From Citrobacter sp. (lineage in GTDB: Bacteria > Pseudomonadota > Gammaproteobacteria > Enterobacterales > Enterobacteriaceae), in NCBI GenBank assembly GCA_019415335.1, contig DXKH01000051.1, positions 62,001-126,000 on the forward strand: a DNA stretch of 64,000 nt. Direction: 5' to 3'. The notes under the pieces were generated by a model, which had not been told where the DNA came from, did not search any database, and saw only the letters and a list, made by a program, of their open reading frames with translations. Positions within the stretch are counted from its first letter, which is position 1; each line of letters begins with the position of its first letter. A program made the translations under genes and the position numbers. Shown in pieces: positions 10,779-20,397 of this stretch.

Positions 10779-10819
10779 AGTATAAAAAGCACCCGGTTCT
10801 TGCTCACCGTGCAAGAACC
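10779..10819 (-). promoter_or_regulatory. Candidate gudP promoter with inverted-repeat operator (possible CdaR site)
   Basis: A perfect inverted repeat with 9-bp arms, GGTTCTTGC at 10795-10803 and GCAAGAACC at 10811-10819 with a 7-bp centre, lies 163-187 bp upstream of gudP. On the minus strand a TATACT box at 10784-10779 lies downstream. With a 17-bp spacer, the -35 position would fall inside the repeat and does not match TTGACA. This is what an activator-dependent promoter looks like. CdaR is the known activator of gud and gar genes in E. coli, so it is the obvious candidate. Its binding here is inference. Confidence 0.55.
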
Positions 10820-10966
10820 CAACATTTAGGTAACGTATCACTTATGTTTATGGCAAAAGCCCAGGGTGGTGGAAGCGACTTCACGGAAATGAAAACATAT
10901 AACGGAAATCGCGTGGGGCTTACGTGGAAAAGGCAGGAGTGTGAAACAGGTCGCTTGACCCTATGA

Positions 10967-11013
10967 AAACGCCCCTAAAAACCCTCCAACATTGAGGGAT
11001 TTTAGGGGCGTTT
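10967..11013 (-). terminator. Very strong hairpin between yqcA and gudP
   Basis: Two 20-base arms (10967-10986 and 10994-11013) pair with a single mismatch around a 7-base loop. The outer part is AAACGCCCCTAAAA. On the minus strand the stem ends in GTTTTC, a weak T tract, so it is a plausible terminator about 100 bp after the yqcA stop, protecting the gudP promoter from read-through. It could also be the 3' end of a short unannotated RNA. The rest of 10820-10966 shows no credible gene. Confidence 0.6.
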
Positions 11014-11087
11014 GCCCGAGGCTAACACGATTCAGTATTGGGTAGACTAAAAACAGGTCGTTCCCGCGCCTGGTGTCATAAGGGAGT

Positions 11088-11107
11088 CCCTCCCGGTAGG
11101 GGGAGGG
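11088..11107 (-). terminator. GC-rich hairpin directly after yqcA
   Basis: CCCTCCC (11088-11094) pairs with GGGAGGG (11101-11107) seven bases beyond the yqcA stop codon. There is no T tract on either side. It may be a pause site, or the first of two hairpins ending the yqcC-truC-yqcA transcript. Confidence 0.45.
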
Positions 11108-11114
11108 TTCACTC

Positions 11115-11564
11115 TCAGGGTAAGAGCGTGCCCCAATGTTCAACCCAAGGATTGGATTCGCTTTCAGGTTCCGGGTGCTCACTGGCGTCAATCAGCAACA
11201 TTTCCCCCACGCGCTGTGCGCTTTGTTCCTGCAACAGGGCATCAAACTGTTTACCGCCGTTGCAGAAGTTGACATAGCTGCTGTCACCCAAGGCAATCAC
11301 ACCGTAACGCAGATTGGGCTGAAAACCCAGTTGGTCCTTGATTCCCTGAAACAGCGGCACAATGCTGTCAGGTAAATCGCCCTGTCCGGTCGTGGAGGTG
11401 ACGACCAGCGCGATTTTATCCTGGTATTCCTGCCAGTCCGTCAGTTCAGGATCTTCAAAAACGGTTGCTTTATGCCCCTGTGCTGTCAGGATCGCTTCGG
11501 CTTCTTCAGCAACCAACAGCGCGTTGCCATACATCGTCCCGACAAAAATCCCAATTTCCGCCAT
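11115..11564 (-). CDS. yqcA: Flavodoxin YqcA
   Basis: This is a short-chain flavodoxin-fold FMN protein of 149 residues. The N-terminal phosphate-binding loop is [13 protein letters not shown] (about residues 9-21). [11 protein letters not shown] and [15 protein letters not shown] supply the isoalloxazine loops. Physiological electron partners are not established for this family. It is the last gene of a yqcC-truC-yqcA run with 6 bp between truC and yqcA, which suggests co-transcription with the tRNA pseudouridine synthase. Confidence 0.95.
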   Translation of the reverse strand: MAEIGIFVGTMYGNALLVAEEAEAILTAQGHKATVFEDPELTDWQEYQDKIALVVTSTTGQGDLPDSIVPLFQGIKDQLGFQPNLRYGVIALGDSSYVNFCNGGKQFDALLQEQSAQRVGEMLLIDASEHPEPESESNPWVEHWGTLLP

Positions 11565-11570
11565 GCTTGA

Positions 11571-12365
11571 TTACTCCCTGGATGAAGAACGTATACCTTC
11601 ATCCTGACCTGCTGGCTCACTGAACTCAACCCTTTCATTCTCAGGGAGAAGTCCCTGCCAGCCAAACTGTGACAATGCCTGCATCCAGACTGCATCCAAC
11701 CCCGCATGAATCGTCAACGGTTCACCGGTAAACGGATGCGTCAGTGAAAGCTGGCTGGCATGTAGCATCAGTCGGTTGCAGCCAAAATGTTCCGCCGCGC
11801 TGCGGTTCTGACGCAAATCACCATGCTTGCTGTCGCCAATAATCGGATGGCGCAGGTGCGCCAGATGGCGTCTGAGCTGATGCTTGCGCCCCGTTTGCGG
11901 ATCCAGTTCCACCAGCCCGTAACGCGTCGTCGGATAACGCCCGGTTGCCACAGGCATTTCAACGGTGGCGAGGCCGCGGTAATGGGTCACCGCAGGCTGC
12001 GGATCCTTGTTTTCACGGGCAAATTTATCGGCGATTTTATCCAGCTCTTCCACCAATGGATAATCAAGTACTGCCTCTTCCATGAGCCATCCGCGAACAA
12101 TAGCGTGATAGCGTTTTTGCATCTGATGCTGCTCAAACTGCTGCGCGAGGCGGCGTCCGGCTTCGCTGGATAAGCCCATCAGCAGCACGCCGGATGTCGG
12201 TCTGTCGAGGCGATGCGCGGTAAACACATGCTGACCAATCTGGTCACGCACGGTCTGCATCACCACCACTTTTTCGTCGCGATCCAGCCAACTGCGGTGC
12301 ACCAGCCAGCCGGAGGGTTTGTTGACCGCAACCAGCCACTCGTCCTGATACAGAATCTCCAGCAT
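11571..12365 (-). CDS. truC: tRNA pseudouridine(65) synthase TruC
   Basis: TruC isomerises uridine 65 in the T-stem of tRNA-Ile and tRNA-Asp. At 264 residues, the RluA-family fold is shown by HRLDRPTSGVLL with catalytic Asp54, by the RYHAIVRGW strand, and by GRKHQLRRHLAHLRHPIIGD. The family's N-terminal S4 domain is absent, as is usual for TruC. Its ATG shares one base with the yqcC stop (TGATG), indicating translational coupling. The tail beyond about residue 240 is hydrophilic and varies from E. coli. Confidence 0.96.
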   Translation of the reverse strand: MLEILYQDEWLVAVNKPSGWLVHRSWLDRDEKVVVMQTVRDQIGQHVFTAHRLDRPTSGVLLMGLSSEAGRRLAQQFEQHQMQKRYHAIVRGWLMEEAVLDYPLVEELDKIADKFARENKDPQPAVTHYRGLATVEMPVATGRYPTTRYGLVELDPQTGRKHQLRRHLAHLRHPIIGDSKHGDLRQNRSAAEHFGCNRLMLHASQLSLTHPFTGEPLTIHAGLDAVWMQALSQFGWQGLLPENERVEFSEPAGQDEGIRSSSRE

Positions 12366-12694
12366 CAGGATTCATCTTGCGCGAAAAGCGCATCCAGCGC
12401 CTGCAACGCCTCCAGCAGGATCTCGCGCTGCGGATGATCGTCGGTCAGCGCCATTTCATAGTAAGGTGCGACGGCAAACGCCTCGGGCAGCGGCTGCGCG
12501 CTGTCCAGCAACGCATGCATGCGGGGGATCAGAACCCATTGCAGCCACTCAATCGGCTCCATCGTATCCATACAAAACGGTTGGGTGCTGGTAAACAGGT
12601 GGGCTTCGGGTTCATCCATCCGCCAGTGTTGATGCTCACGCAGCAGCGCTTCAAGTGCATGAAGCTGCTGACGCACACGGTCATGAGTCGTCAT
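12365..12694 (-). CDS. yqcC: YqcC family protein (DUF446)
   Basis: This is a conserved 109-residue protein of unknown function. The ORF is open upstream, but the start at 12694 (MTTHDRVRQQLHALE), preceded by a GAGGTGA ribosome binding site, matches E. coli YqcC in length. The earlier start would run into the csrB terminator. The sequence is helical and acidic with a conserved core MEPIEWLQWVLIPRMHALL. It is the first gene of yqcC-truC-yqcA and lies just downstream of csrB on the same strand. I can assign no function beyond the family name. Confidence 0.93.
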   Translation of the reverse strand: MTTHDRVRQQLHALEALLREHQHWRMDEPEAHLFTSTQPFCMDTMEPIEWLQWVLIPRMHALLDSAQPLPEAFAVAPYYEMALTDDHPQREILLEALQALDALFAQDES

Positions 12695-12754
12695 GAAAGT
12701 CACCTCAATGATGAAAAATCTGGCGCGAAGGATACCACCAGTAAAAAAAGAAAC

Positions 12755-13121
12755 AAAAAAAGGGAGCACTGTAAAAACAGTGCTCCCGGTTCGTTTCGCA
12801 GCATTCCGGCTACTTTTCGTGCTCCCTGCTCATCCGTGACAACTTTTCCTCTGGTCTTGCGACCTGTTGTTCATCCTGAACATTTTGCATCCTGCTCACA
12901 CCACCCCGATGTGATGACTTCATCCTGAAGCGTCCTGGCCATCCTGACCCACCGACTATCCTGACCGGCTCTCGTTCTCCGTCCTGGAGGTGTCCTTTAA
13001 CGCACTCCCGCGTTTTCCTCTTCACTTCATCCTGAAGCCTTTCCCTGTAACACCGTCCTGGTGTGTCCTGTCGAAGTGCCGTCATCCTGATGTTCACTTC
13101 GTTGTGCGACTCCCTGTCGAC
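12755..13121 (-). ncRNA. csrB: CsrB regulatory RNA (CsrA antagonist)
   Basis: CsrB sequesters the translational regulator CsrA through many GGA-containing hairpin loops. On the minus strand the RNA begins GTCGACAGGGAGTC at 13121 and ends with the stem GGGAGCACTG/CAGTGCTCCC followed by seven T (about 12755), giving about 367 nt (369 in E. coli). I count 22 GGA motifs, many as CAGGATG or CAGGACG. The place between syd and yqcC is the E. coli csrB locus. Short ORFs that cross this region are spurious. Transcription should depend on BarA/UvrY through the palindrome at 13295-13312. Confidence 0.97.
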
Positions 13122-13294
13122 GAACATAGAATCGCCTTTTTCACGCCGTCTTACAAGGCGCTTATAGGCAATTCCTTAAGGAAAATTTCATATGAAAGTT
13201 GACAGAAAATGATTAACTTGATGATTTATTAGAATATTGGTGTTTTTTGTTTCGCGATATCTTCATTTACTACCTGGCGATCTCCTACAGGGCT

Positions 13295-13312
13295 TGTAAG
13301 AGATCTCTCACA
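13295..13312. promoter_or_regulatory. UvrY-binding palindrome upstream of csrB
   Basis: TGTAAGAGATCTCTCACA is an 18-bp imperfect palindrome located 174-191 bp upstream of the csrB 5' end. It has the same form (TGTNAGAGATCTCTNACA) and essentially the same distance as the UvrY site described upstream of E. coli csrB. Phospho-UvrY, made by BarA, would bind here. The remaining bases between 13122 and 13294 are AT-rich promoter DNA without a gene. Confidence 0.85.
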
Positions 13313-13331
13313 CACTGACGGGGTAAATGGA

Positions 13332-13877
13332 TTACAGAAGAGGCTTAAGTTGCGTCAGGAAATCCGCAAGAGAAGGCGCCAGAACGGAACGATTACGGGT
13401 TCCCAGCGTTTCTTTGATCACTTCACCGGACAGATTGCAGAGCGAAATGACCTCCAGTTCATTGTCCAGTGTGGCAATAAAAAGAGTCGGCGACAGTTTC
13501 AAACGTTTCTGCGTCACCAGATGGCCAATCAGGTTCTCCTGAACCCGCCTGAAGTCATCCACGCTCCAGGTCTGCAACAGCGTCAGTGTTTCACTGCCTG
13601 ACTGCGCGCGCATATCTCCGGCAAACTGCGTGGTATAAAACGCGTGAAGCGCAGGTTGTATCACAATATCGAAGGCACGTTCAACCGCGTTTACATTCTG
13701 TTCACCTTCAAACGGCTGCGGTTGCCAGAAAACGGCATCAGAGGTCGTAGAAATAATGCACGGAGAAGGCACGCCATACAGCTCTTCGCTCATGGGCCAG
13801 CTTGCGTGTTTTTCGTGCCATTCATCGCAGTAGCGCGTCGTAAAGTCCTTCAGGGCCAGAGCTGTCTGTTCGTCCAC
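13332..13877 (-). CDS. syd: SecY-interacting protein Syd
   Basis: Syd is a 181-residue peripheral protein that binds the cytosolic loops of SecY and is thought to check assembly of the SecYEG translocon. Length and sequence follow E. coli Syd closely, including [32 protein letters not shown] (two blocks) and [21 protein letters not shown]. It has no membrane segment or signal peptide. It is divergent from queF across 68 bp and lies upstream of csrB, whose UvrY site falls just beyond the syd stop codon. Confidence 0.96.
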   Translation of the reverse strand: MDEQTALALKDFTTRYCDEWHEKHASWPMSEELYGVPSPCIISTTSDAVFWQPQPFEGEQNVNAVERAFDIVIQPALHAFYTTQFAGDMRAQSGSETLTLLQTWSVDDFRRVQENLIGHLVTQKRLKLSPTLFIATLDNELEVISLCNLSGEVIKETLGTRNRSVLAPSLADFLTQLKPLL

Positions 13878-13945
13878 CGGTTTCTCTCTTTATAAAAGCC
13901 AGGATACACTTGGCGCATAGTGTATCTGGTTTATGACGGTGAAAC

Positions 13946-14794
13946 ATGTCTTCTTATGAAAACCATCAGGCTCTTGATGGCCTGACGCTCGGTAAATCAA
14001 CGGATTACCGGGATCTTTACGACCCCAGCCTGCTACAAGGCGTACCCCGCAGTTTGAATCGCGACCCGCTGGGACTGAAACTAGACAGCCTGCCGTTTCA
14101 CGGTGCCGATATCTGGACGCTGTATGAACTGTCATGGCTGAATGCCAGAGGATTACCGCAGGTGGCGGTAGGCCATGTAGAACTGGATTACACCAGCGTG
14201 AATTTGATTGAATCCAAGAGCTTTAAACTCTACCTGAATAGCTTCAACCAGACGCGGTTTGACTCCTGGGAAGCGGTACAACAGACGCTGGAAAGCGATC
14301 TGCGCGCCTGTGCCAAAGGGGAGGTGACCGTTGCGCTGTACCGTCTCGACGAACTGGAAGGACAACCTGTCGCACATTTCCACGGCACCTGCATTGACGA
14401 TCAGGACATCGACATCGACAACTACCAGTTCACCACTGACCCTCTGCAGTCCGCCGCCAGCGGGGAAAAGGTGGTTGAAGAGACGCTGGTCAGTCATCTG
14501 TTGAAATCAAACTGCCTGATCACCCATCAGCCGGACTGGGGCTCCATACAAATTCAATATCGCGGACGTAAAATCGATCGCGAGAAACTGCTCCGTTATC
14601 TGGTCTCTTTCCGCCACCATAACGAATTCCACGAGCAGTGCGTGGAGCGCATTTTCAATGACCTGCTCCGCTTCTGCCAGCCAGAGAAACTGAGCGTTTA
14701 TGCCCGCTATACGCGCCGTGGCGGTCTGGATATCAACCCGTGGCGGAGCAACACTGACTTCGTTCCGGCAACCGGCAGATTAGTTCGACAGTGA
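13946..14794 (+). CDS. queF: NADPH-dependent 7-cyano-7-deazaguanine reductase QueF
   Basis: QueF reduces the nitrile preQ0 to the amine preQ1 in queuosine biosynthesis. It is the long (type II, two-half) form with 282 residues. The catalytic Cys190 is in [15 protein letters not shown], with Asp197 following, and the substrate-binding Glu is in the [13 protein letters not shown] motif (E89). The C-terminal half ends with [12 protein letters not shown]. It is divergent from syd. The 112 bp to ppnN contain no terminator that I can recognise. Confidence 0.97.
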   Translation: MSSYENHQALDGLTLGKSTDYRDLYDPSLLQGVPRSLNRDPLGLKLDSLPFHGADIWTLYELSWLNARGLPQVAVGHVELDYTSVNLIESKSFKLYLNSFNQTRFDSWEAVQQTLESDLRACAKGEVTVALYRLDELEGQPVAHFHGTCIDDQDIDIDNYQFTTDPLQSAASGEKVVEETLVSHLLKSNCLITHQPDWGSIQIQYRGRKIDREKLLRYLVSFRHHNEFHEQCVERIFNDLLRFCQPEKLSVYARYTRRGGLDINPWRSNTDFVPATGRLVRQ

Positions 14795-14906
14795 ATTATT
14801 TCACAATTTTGCGGGTCGGATTCCACGCGTAAGGTTGTGAAAGGTCATAAGCCAGGGCTATTGTAATCAACAGGGAATGACGTTTTGCGTCCCATAAGGA
14901 GTTTAC

Positions 14907-16271
14907 TTGATTACACATATTAGCCCGCTTGGCTCAATGGACATGTTGTCGCAGCTGGAAGTCGATATGCTTAAACGCACGGCCAGCAGCGACCTGTATC
15001 AACTGTTTCGTAACTGTTCGCTTGCCGTTTTAAACTCCGGCAGTCTGACCGATAACAGCAAAGAGCTGCTGTCCCGCTTTGAAAGTTTCGACATTAACGT
15101 GCTGCGCCGCGAACGCGGCGTGAAGCTGGAACTGATCAACCCGCCAGAAGACGCCTTCGTCGATGGTCGTATTATCCGCGCGCTACAGGCAAACCTGTTT
15201 GCCGTGCTGCGCGACATTCTGTTTGTTAATGGTCAGATTCATAACGCGGGTCGTTTCCAGCATCTGGATCTCGAAAGCTCCGCGCACATTACTAACCTGG
15301 TGTTCTCTATTTTGCGTAATGCCAGAGCGCTGCACGTGGGCGAAGCGCCGAACATGGTGGTCTGCTGGGGCGGCCACTCCATTAATGAAAACGAATACCT
15401 CTACGCCCGACGCGTCGGGACGCAGTTAGGCCTGCGCGAGCTGAACATCTGCACCGGTTGCGGGCCTGGCGCGATGGAAGCGCCGATGAAAGGTGCCGCG
15501 GTGGGTCATGCCCAGCAGCGTTACAAAGACAGTCGTTTTATTGGAATGACCGAGCCGTCGATTATCGCTGCCGAACCGCCGAACCCGCTGGTTAATGAGC
15601 TGATCATCATGCCGGACATCGAAAAACGTCTGGAAGCGTTCGTGCGTATTGCCCACGGCATTATTATCTTCCCGGGCGGCGTGGGAACGGCTGAAGAGTT
15701 GCTGTATCTGTTGGGGATCCTGATGAACCCGGCGAATAAAGATCAGGTTCTGCCGCTCATCCTCACCGGTCCGAAAGAGAGTGCCGACTACTTCCGCGTG
15801 CTGGATGAGTTCATCGTGCATACGCTGGGAGAAGCCGCACGCGCGCATTACCGCATTATTATTGATGACGCGGCAGAAGTGGCGCGTCTGATGAAAAAAG
15901 CGATGCCGCTGGTGAAAGAGAACCGTCGGGATACCGGTGATGCCTACAGCTTCAACTGGTCGATTCGTATCACGCCGGATCTGCAAATGCCATTCGAACC
16001 CTCCCACGAGAACATGGCCAACCTGAAGCTGTACCCTGACCAACCGGTTGAGGTACTGGCGGCAGACCTGCGTCGTGCCTTCTCCGGGATTGTGGCGGGT
16101 AACGTTAAGGAAGTAGGCATCCGCGCCATTGAAGAGTTTGGGCCATACAAAATCCACGGCGACAGTGAAATGATGCGTCGTATGGACGATCTCCTGCAAG
16201 GTTTTGTCGCGCAGCACCGTATGAAGCTGCCTGGCTCTGCCTATATCCCCTGCTACGAAATCTGCGCCTGA
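14907..16271 (+). CDS. ppnN: Pyrimidine/purine nucleotide 5'-monophosphate nucleosidase PpnN
   Basis: PpnN (YgdH) splits nucleotide monophosphates into base and ribose-5-phosphate and is controlled by (p)ppGpp. It has 454 residues. The LOG/Rossmann-like core contains [16 protein letters not shown] and [16 protein letters not shown], the nucleoside hydrolase signature. The start codon is TTG at 14907, with AAGGAG five bases upstream; the E. coli gene also uses TTG. A rho-independent terminator follows directly. relA, which makes its alarmone regulator, lies in the same window. Confidence 0.96.
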   Translation: MITHISPLGSMDMLSQLEVDMLKRTASSDLYQLFRNCSLAVLNSGSLTDNSKELLSRFESFDINVLRRERGVKLELINPPEDAFVDGRIIRALQANLFAVLRDILFVNGQIHNAGRFQHLDLESSAHITNLVFSILRNARALHVGEAPNMVVCWGGHSINENEYLYARRVGTQLGLRELNICTGCGPGAMEAPMKGAAVGHAQQRYKDSRFIGMTEPSIIAAEPPNPLVNELIIMPDIEKRLEAFVRIAHGIIIFPGGVGTAEELLYLLGILMNPANKDQVLPLILTGPKESADYFRVLDEFIVHTLGEAARAHYRIIIDDAAEVARLMKKAMPLVKENRRDTGDAYSFNWSIRITPDLQMPFEPSHENMANLKLYPDQPVEVLAADLRRAFSGIVAGNVKEVGIRAIEEFGPYKIHGDSEMMRRMDDLLQGFVAQHRMKLPGSAYIPCYEICA

Positions 16272-16289
16272 CAGATAAAGCGTTTCATG

Positions 16290-16324
16290 AACCGGGAGCG
16301 GCAAATGCCTTCCCGGTTTTTTTA
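16290..16324 (+). terminator. Rho-independent terminator of ppnN
   Basis: The stem ACCGGGA/TCCCGGT, followed by seven T, lies about 20 bp past the ppnN stop codon. It is a well-formed intrinsic terminator. Confidence 0.88.
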
Positions 16325-16777
16325 TAATAACCAAAGAGATAACACGTTTACTTTATTAAGCTAACTAATACATCATACAAAAACCATCACAGCGCAAACG
16401 ATTACCTCACTAATACAACCGCGTTTTATCATCCAGAATTTAAATTAGTCGCCACAAACCACTATAAAGATCGCTTTTTACAACGTAACCTCCGCATCTT
16501 TCAGACAATCCTTTCTGTCAATATGTTGTTAATGCTAGCCTTCGCACGCGTAAATTCGCTGTGATGATTTTTTAACAGACTAATGATCCAAACATATCCA
16601 TATTAGAAGTGGATTATTGCATTTGGGATCGAGATCACTGATAGATTCATTAGTTAAATGTATCTTTCTGCCCGCAAATTACTACGGTTAAAAATTTTAT
16701 AAAAATCGTCATTGCAAGAATTTCGTTTTACGGTCAGGAACTTTTTCCTGATTATTAGCTTCCTCCAGGAGAACCAG
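16325..16777 (+). promoter_or_regulatory. sdaC upstream region with candidate CRP site
   Basis: About 450 bp of AT-rich DNA separate the ppnN terminator from sdaC, with no credible gene. A half-conserved CRP-type palindrome, TGGGATCGAGATCACT, lies at 16624-16639; its right half (GATCAC) fits the consensus and its left half is weak. E. coli sdaC is known to be activated by CRP and repressed by Lrp. A CCAGGAG ribosome binding site precedes the ATG. Promoter position is not resolved from sequence alone. Confidence 0.5.
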
Positions 16778-18067
16778 ATGGAAACCACTCAAACCAGCAC
16801 TATTGCTTCGACTGAAACACGAAGCGCATGGCGCAAGACCGATACCATGTGGATGCTGGGCCTTTATGGCACGGCTATCGGTGCGGGCGTATTGTTCCTG
16901 CCAATCAACGCAGGTGTCGGCGGCATGATCCCGCTGATCATCATGGCAATTATCGCTTTCCCGATGACCTTCTTCGCCCACCGTGGTCTGACTCGCTTCG
17001 TGCTGTCCGGCAAAAACCCAGGCGAAGACATCACAGAAGTGGTTGAAGAGCACTTTGGTATCGGCGCGGGTAAACTGATTACCCTGCTGTACTTCTTCGC
17101 GATTTACCCGATTCTGTTGGTTTATAGCGTCGCGATTACCAACACGGTTGAGAGCTTCCTGACTCACCAGTTAGCCATCACCCCACCACCGCGCGCGATC
17201 CTGTCGCTGATCCTGATTGTCGGGATGATGACTATCGTCCGCTTCGGTGAGCAGATGATTGTGAAAGCGATGAGCATCCTGGTGTTCCCGTTTGTTGCTG
17301 CGCTGATGCTGCTGGCGGTGTACCTGATCCCTCAGTGGAGTGGTGCTGCGCTGGAAACGCTGTCCTTTGATTCTGCGGCTACGACCGGCAACGGTCTGTG
17401 GATGACCCTGTGGCTGGCAATTCCGGTCATGGTGTTCTCTTTCAACCACTCGCCGATTATCTCCTCCTTCGCAGTGGCGAAGCGTGAAGAGTACGGCGAC
17501 GCGGCAGAGAAAAAATGCTCGAAGATCCTGGCATTCGCTCACATCATGATGGTGCTGACGGTCATGTTCTTCGTCTTTAGTTGCGTACTGAGCCTGACAC
17601 CGGCAGACCTGGCGGCAGCGAAAGATCAGAACATCTCGATTCTGTCTTACCTGGCAAACCACTTTAACGCGCCGATCATCGCCTGGATGGCACCGATCAT
17701 CGCGATGATTGCCATCACCAAATCCTTCCTCGGTCACTACCTGGGCGCGCGTGAAGGTTTCAACGGGATGGTCATCAAGTCTCTGCGTGGTAAAGGCAAG
17801 TCTATCGAAATCAACAAACTGAACCGCATCACAGCGCTGTTCATGCTGGTAACGACCTGGATTGTCGCCACCCTGAACCCGAGCATCCTCGGTATGATTG
17901 AAACCCTGGGCGGTCCAATCATCGCGATGATCCTGTTCCTGATGCCGATGTATGCTATCCAGAAAGTACCGGCAATGCGTAAATACAGCGGTCACATCAG
18001 CAACGTGTTTGTTGTCGTGATGGGTCTGATTGCTATCTCCGCAATTTTCTACTCCCTGTTCAGCTAA
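16778..18067 (+). CDS. sdaC: Serine:proton symporter SdaC
   Basis: This inner-membrane serine importer belongs to the hydroxy/aromatic amino acid permease (HAAAP) family. It has 429 residues with about 11 membrane helices, starting [11 protein letters not shown] and with the first-helix motif [17 protein letters not shown]. The frame is open to 16712, but the start at 16778 has the ribosome binding site and the E. coli length. It forms an operon with sdaB, 60 bp downstream, so import and deamination of serine are made together. Confidence 0.97.
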   Translation: METTQTSTIASTETRSAWRKTDTMWMLGLYGTAIGAGVLFLPINAGVGGMIPLIIMAIIAFPMTFFAHRGLTRFVLSGKNPGEDITEVVEEHFGIGAGKLITLLYFFAIYPILLVYSVAITNTVESFLTHQLAITPPPRAILSLILIVGMMTIVRFGEQMIVKAMSILVFPFVAALMLLAVYLIPQWSGAALETLSFDSAATTGNGLWMTLWLAIPVMVFSFNHSPIISSFAVAKREEYGDAAEKKCSKILAFAHIMMVLTVMFFVFSCVLSLTPADLAAAKDQNISILSYLANHFNAPIIAWMAPIIAMIAITKSFLGHYLGAREGFNGMVIKSLRGKGKSIEINKLNRITALFMLVTTWIVATLNPSILGMIETLGGPIIAMILFLMPMYAIQKVPAMRKYSGHISNVFVVVMGLIAISAIFYSLFS

Positions 18068-18074
18068 GTTGTTT

Positions 18075-18096
18075 AGCGCCGCTTTCGGGCGGCGCT
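18075..18096 (+). other. Intercistronic hairpin between sdaC and sdaB
   Basis: AGCGCCGC pairs with GCGGCGCT around a TTTCGG loop, eight bases after the sdaC stop. No T run follows, so it is more likely an mRNA-stabilising or attenuating hairpin than a full terminator. It could set different amounts of SdaC and SdaB from one transcript. Confidence 0.65.
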
Positions 18097-18127
18097 TCCT
18101 CCCTGATATAACCGCAATGGATGCCCT

Positions 18128-19495
18128 ATGATTAGCGTATTCGATATTTTCAAAATCGGCATTGGCCCTTCCAGTTCACATACCGTTGGACCGATGAAAG
18201 CGGGCAAACAATTCACGGATGATCTGATTGCCCGTAATATTCTGACGGATGTCACTCGCGTCGTCGTGGATGTGTATGGTTCCCTGTCGCTGACGGGTAA
18301 AGGCCACCACACCGATATCGCGATTATCATGGGTCTGGCGGGAAATCTGCCGGATACCGTCGACATCGACGCCATCCCGGGCTTTATCCAGGATGTGAAC
18401 ACCCACGGGCGACTGCTGCTGGCGAACGGTCAGCATGAAGTTGAATTCCCGGTGGATAAGTGCATGAATTTCCATGCCGATAACCTGTCTCTGCACGAGA
18501 ACGGGATGCGTATCACCGCGCTGGCGGGCGATAACGTCCTTTACAGCCAGACTTACTACTCCATTGGCGGTGGTTTCATCGTTGATGAAGAACATTTCGG
18601 TTTACCGAACAGTGCGCCGGTCAATGTACCGTATCCGTACAAATCGGCAGCCGATCTGCAGAAACACTGTCAGGAAACCGGGCTTTCCCTTTCCGGTCTG
18701 ATGATGCAAAACGAACTGGCATTACACAGCAAAGAAGAGCTGGAACAGCACTTTGCTAACGTCTGGGAAGTGATGCGCAGCGGTATTGAACGCGGCATCA
18801 CCACCGAGGGCGTACTGCCAGGAAAACTGCGCGTTCCCCGCCGTGCGGCAGCGCTGCGTCGTATGCTGGTGAGCAGCGACAAAACCACCACCGATCCAAT
18901 GGCGGTCGTTGACTGGATCAACATGTTCGCTCTGGCGGTAAACGAAGAGAACGCCGCTGGCGGACGCGTGGTCACTGCCCCGACGAACGGGGCCTGCGGT
19001 ATCGTGCCGGCAGTCCTCGCCTACTACGACAAATTCATCCGCGAAGTGAACGCTAACTCGCTGGCGCGCTACATGCTGGTCGCCAGTGCGATTGGTTCAC
19101 TGTACAAGATGAATGCCTCCATTTCCGGTGCGGAAGTGGGCTGTCAGGGCGAAGTCGGCGTGGCCTGTTCGATGGCAGCGGCGGGTCTGGCAGAACTGCT
19201 GGGCGGCAGTCCGATGCAAGTGTGCATTGCGGCGGAAATCGGTATGGAACACAACCTCGGTTTGACCTGCGACCCGGTTGCGGGACAAGTTCAGGTACCG
19301 TGCATCGAGCGTAACGCGATCGCTTCCGTAAAAGCGGTCAACGCGGCACGTATGGCGCTGCGTCGCACCAGCGAACCGCGCGTCTGCCTCGATAAAGTCA
19401 TCGAAACCATGTACGAAACCGGTAAAGACATGAACGCCAAGTACCGCGAAACCTCTCGCGGCGGCCTGGCCATGAAGATTGTCACCTGCGATTAA
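18128..19495 (+). CDS. sdaB: L-serine deaminase II SdaB
   Basis: This oxygen-labile [4Fe-4S] enzyme converts L-serine to pyruvate and ammonia. It has 455 residues: an N-terminal beta domain starting MISVFDIFKIGIGPSSSHT and a C-terminal alpha domain with APTNGACGIVPAVLAYY and CDPVAGQVQVPCIERN, which bear cluster cysteines. It resembles SdaB more than SdaA in its genomic setting beside sdaC. A terminator follows. Confidence 0.96.
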   Translation: MISVFDIFKIGIGPSSSHTVGPMKAGKQFTDDLIARNILTDVTRVVVDVYGSLSLTGKGHHTDIAIIMGLAGNLPDTVDIDAIPGFIQDVNTHGRLLLANGQHEVEFPVDKCMNFHADNLSLHENGMRITALAGDNVLYSQTYYSIGGGFIVDEEHFGLPNSAPVNVPYPYKSAADLQKHCQETGLSLSGLMMQNELALHSKEELEQHFANVWEVMRSGIERGITTEGVLPGKLRVPRRAAALRRMLVSSDKTTTDPMAVVDWINMFALAVNEENAAGGRVVTAPTNGACGIVPAVLAYYDKFIREVNANSLARYMLVASAIGSLYKMNASISGAEVGCQGEVGVACSMAAAGLAELLGGSPMQVCIAAEIGMEHNLGLTCDPVAGQVQVPCIERNAIASVKAVNAARMALRRTSEPRVCLDKVIETMYETGKDMNAKYRETSRGGLAMKIVTCD

Positions 19496-19505
19496 TCGTG
19501 CACAC

Positions 19506-19537
19506 AGAGGCCTCATTTTGCGAGGCCTCTTCCCGTT
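19506..19537 (+). terminator. Terminator after sdaB
   Basis: The 9-bp perfect stem AGAGGCCTC/GAGGCCTCT has a 7-base loop and is followed by TCCCGTTTT. It lies 10 bp after the sdaB stop. The T tract is interrupted, so efficiency is uncertain. Confidence 0.75.
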
Positions 19538-19589
19538 TTAGCCTCCTGCAATAGCCTGCTTCCGTCCTGAATGTTACCCTACACGCTGA

Positions 19590-20363
<774 letters not shown>

Positions 20364-20366
20364 CAG

Positions 20367-20386
20367 TGGCGGCACACAGGCCGCCA
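20367..20386. terminator. Hairpin between convergent xni and fucO
   Basis: TGGCGGC pairs with GCCGCCA around ACACAG, just after the xni stop. Only a short TTT follows on the plus strand and TGTTA on the minus strand, so it may be a weak bidirectional terminator. Confidence 0.55.
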
Positions 20387-20397
20387 TTTCAACAAAA

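Noticed and set aside
12810..13127. ORFs across csrB on both strands
   Set aside because: The sequence is the structured CsrB RNA with its promoter and terminator; the codons are incidental.
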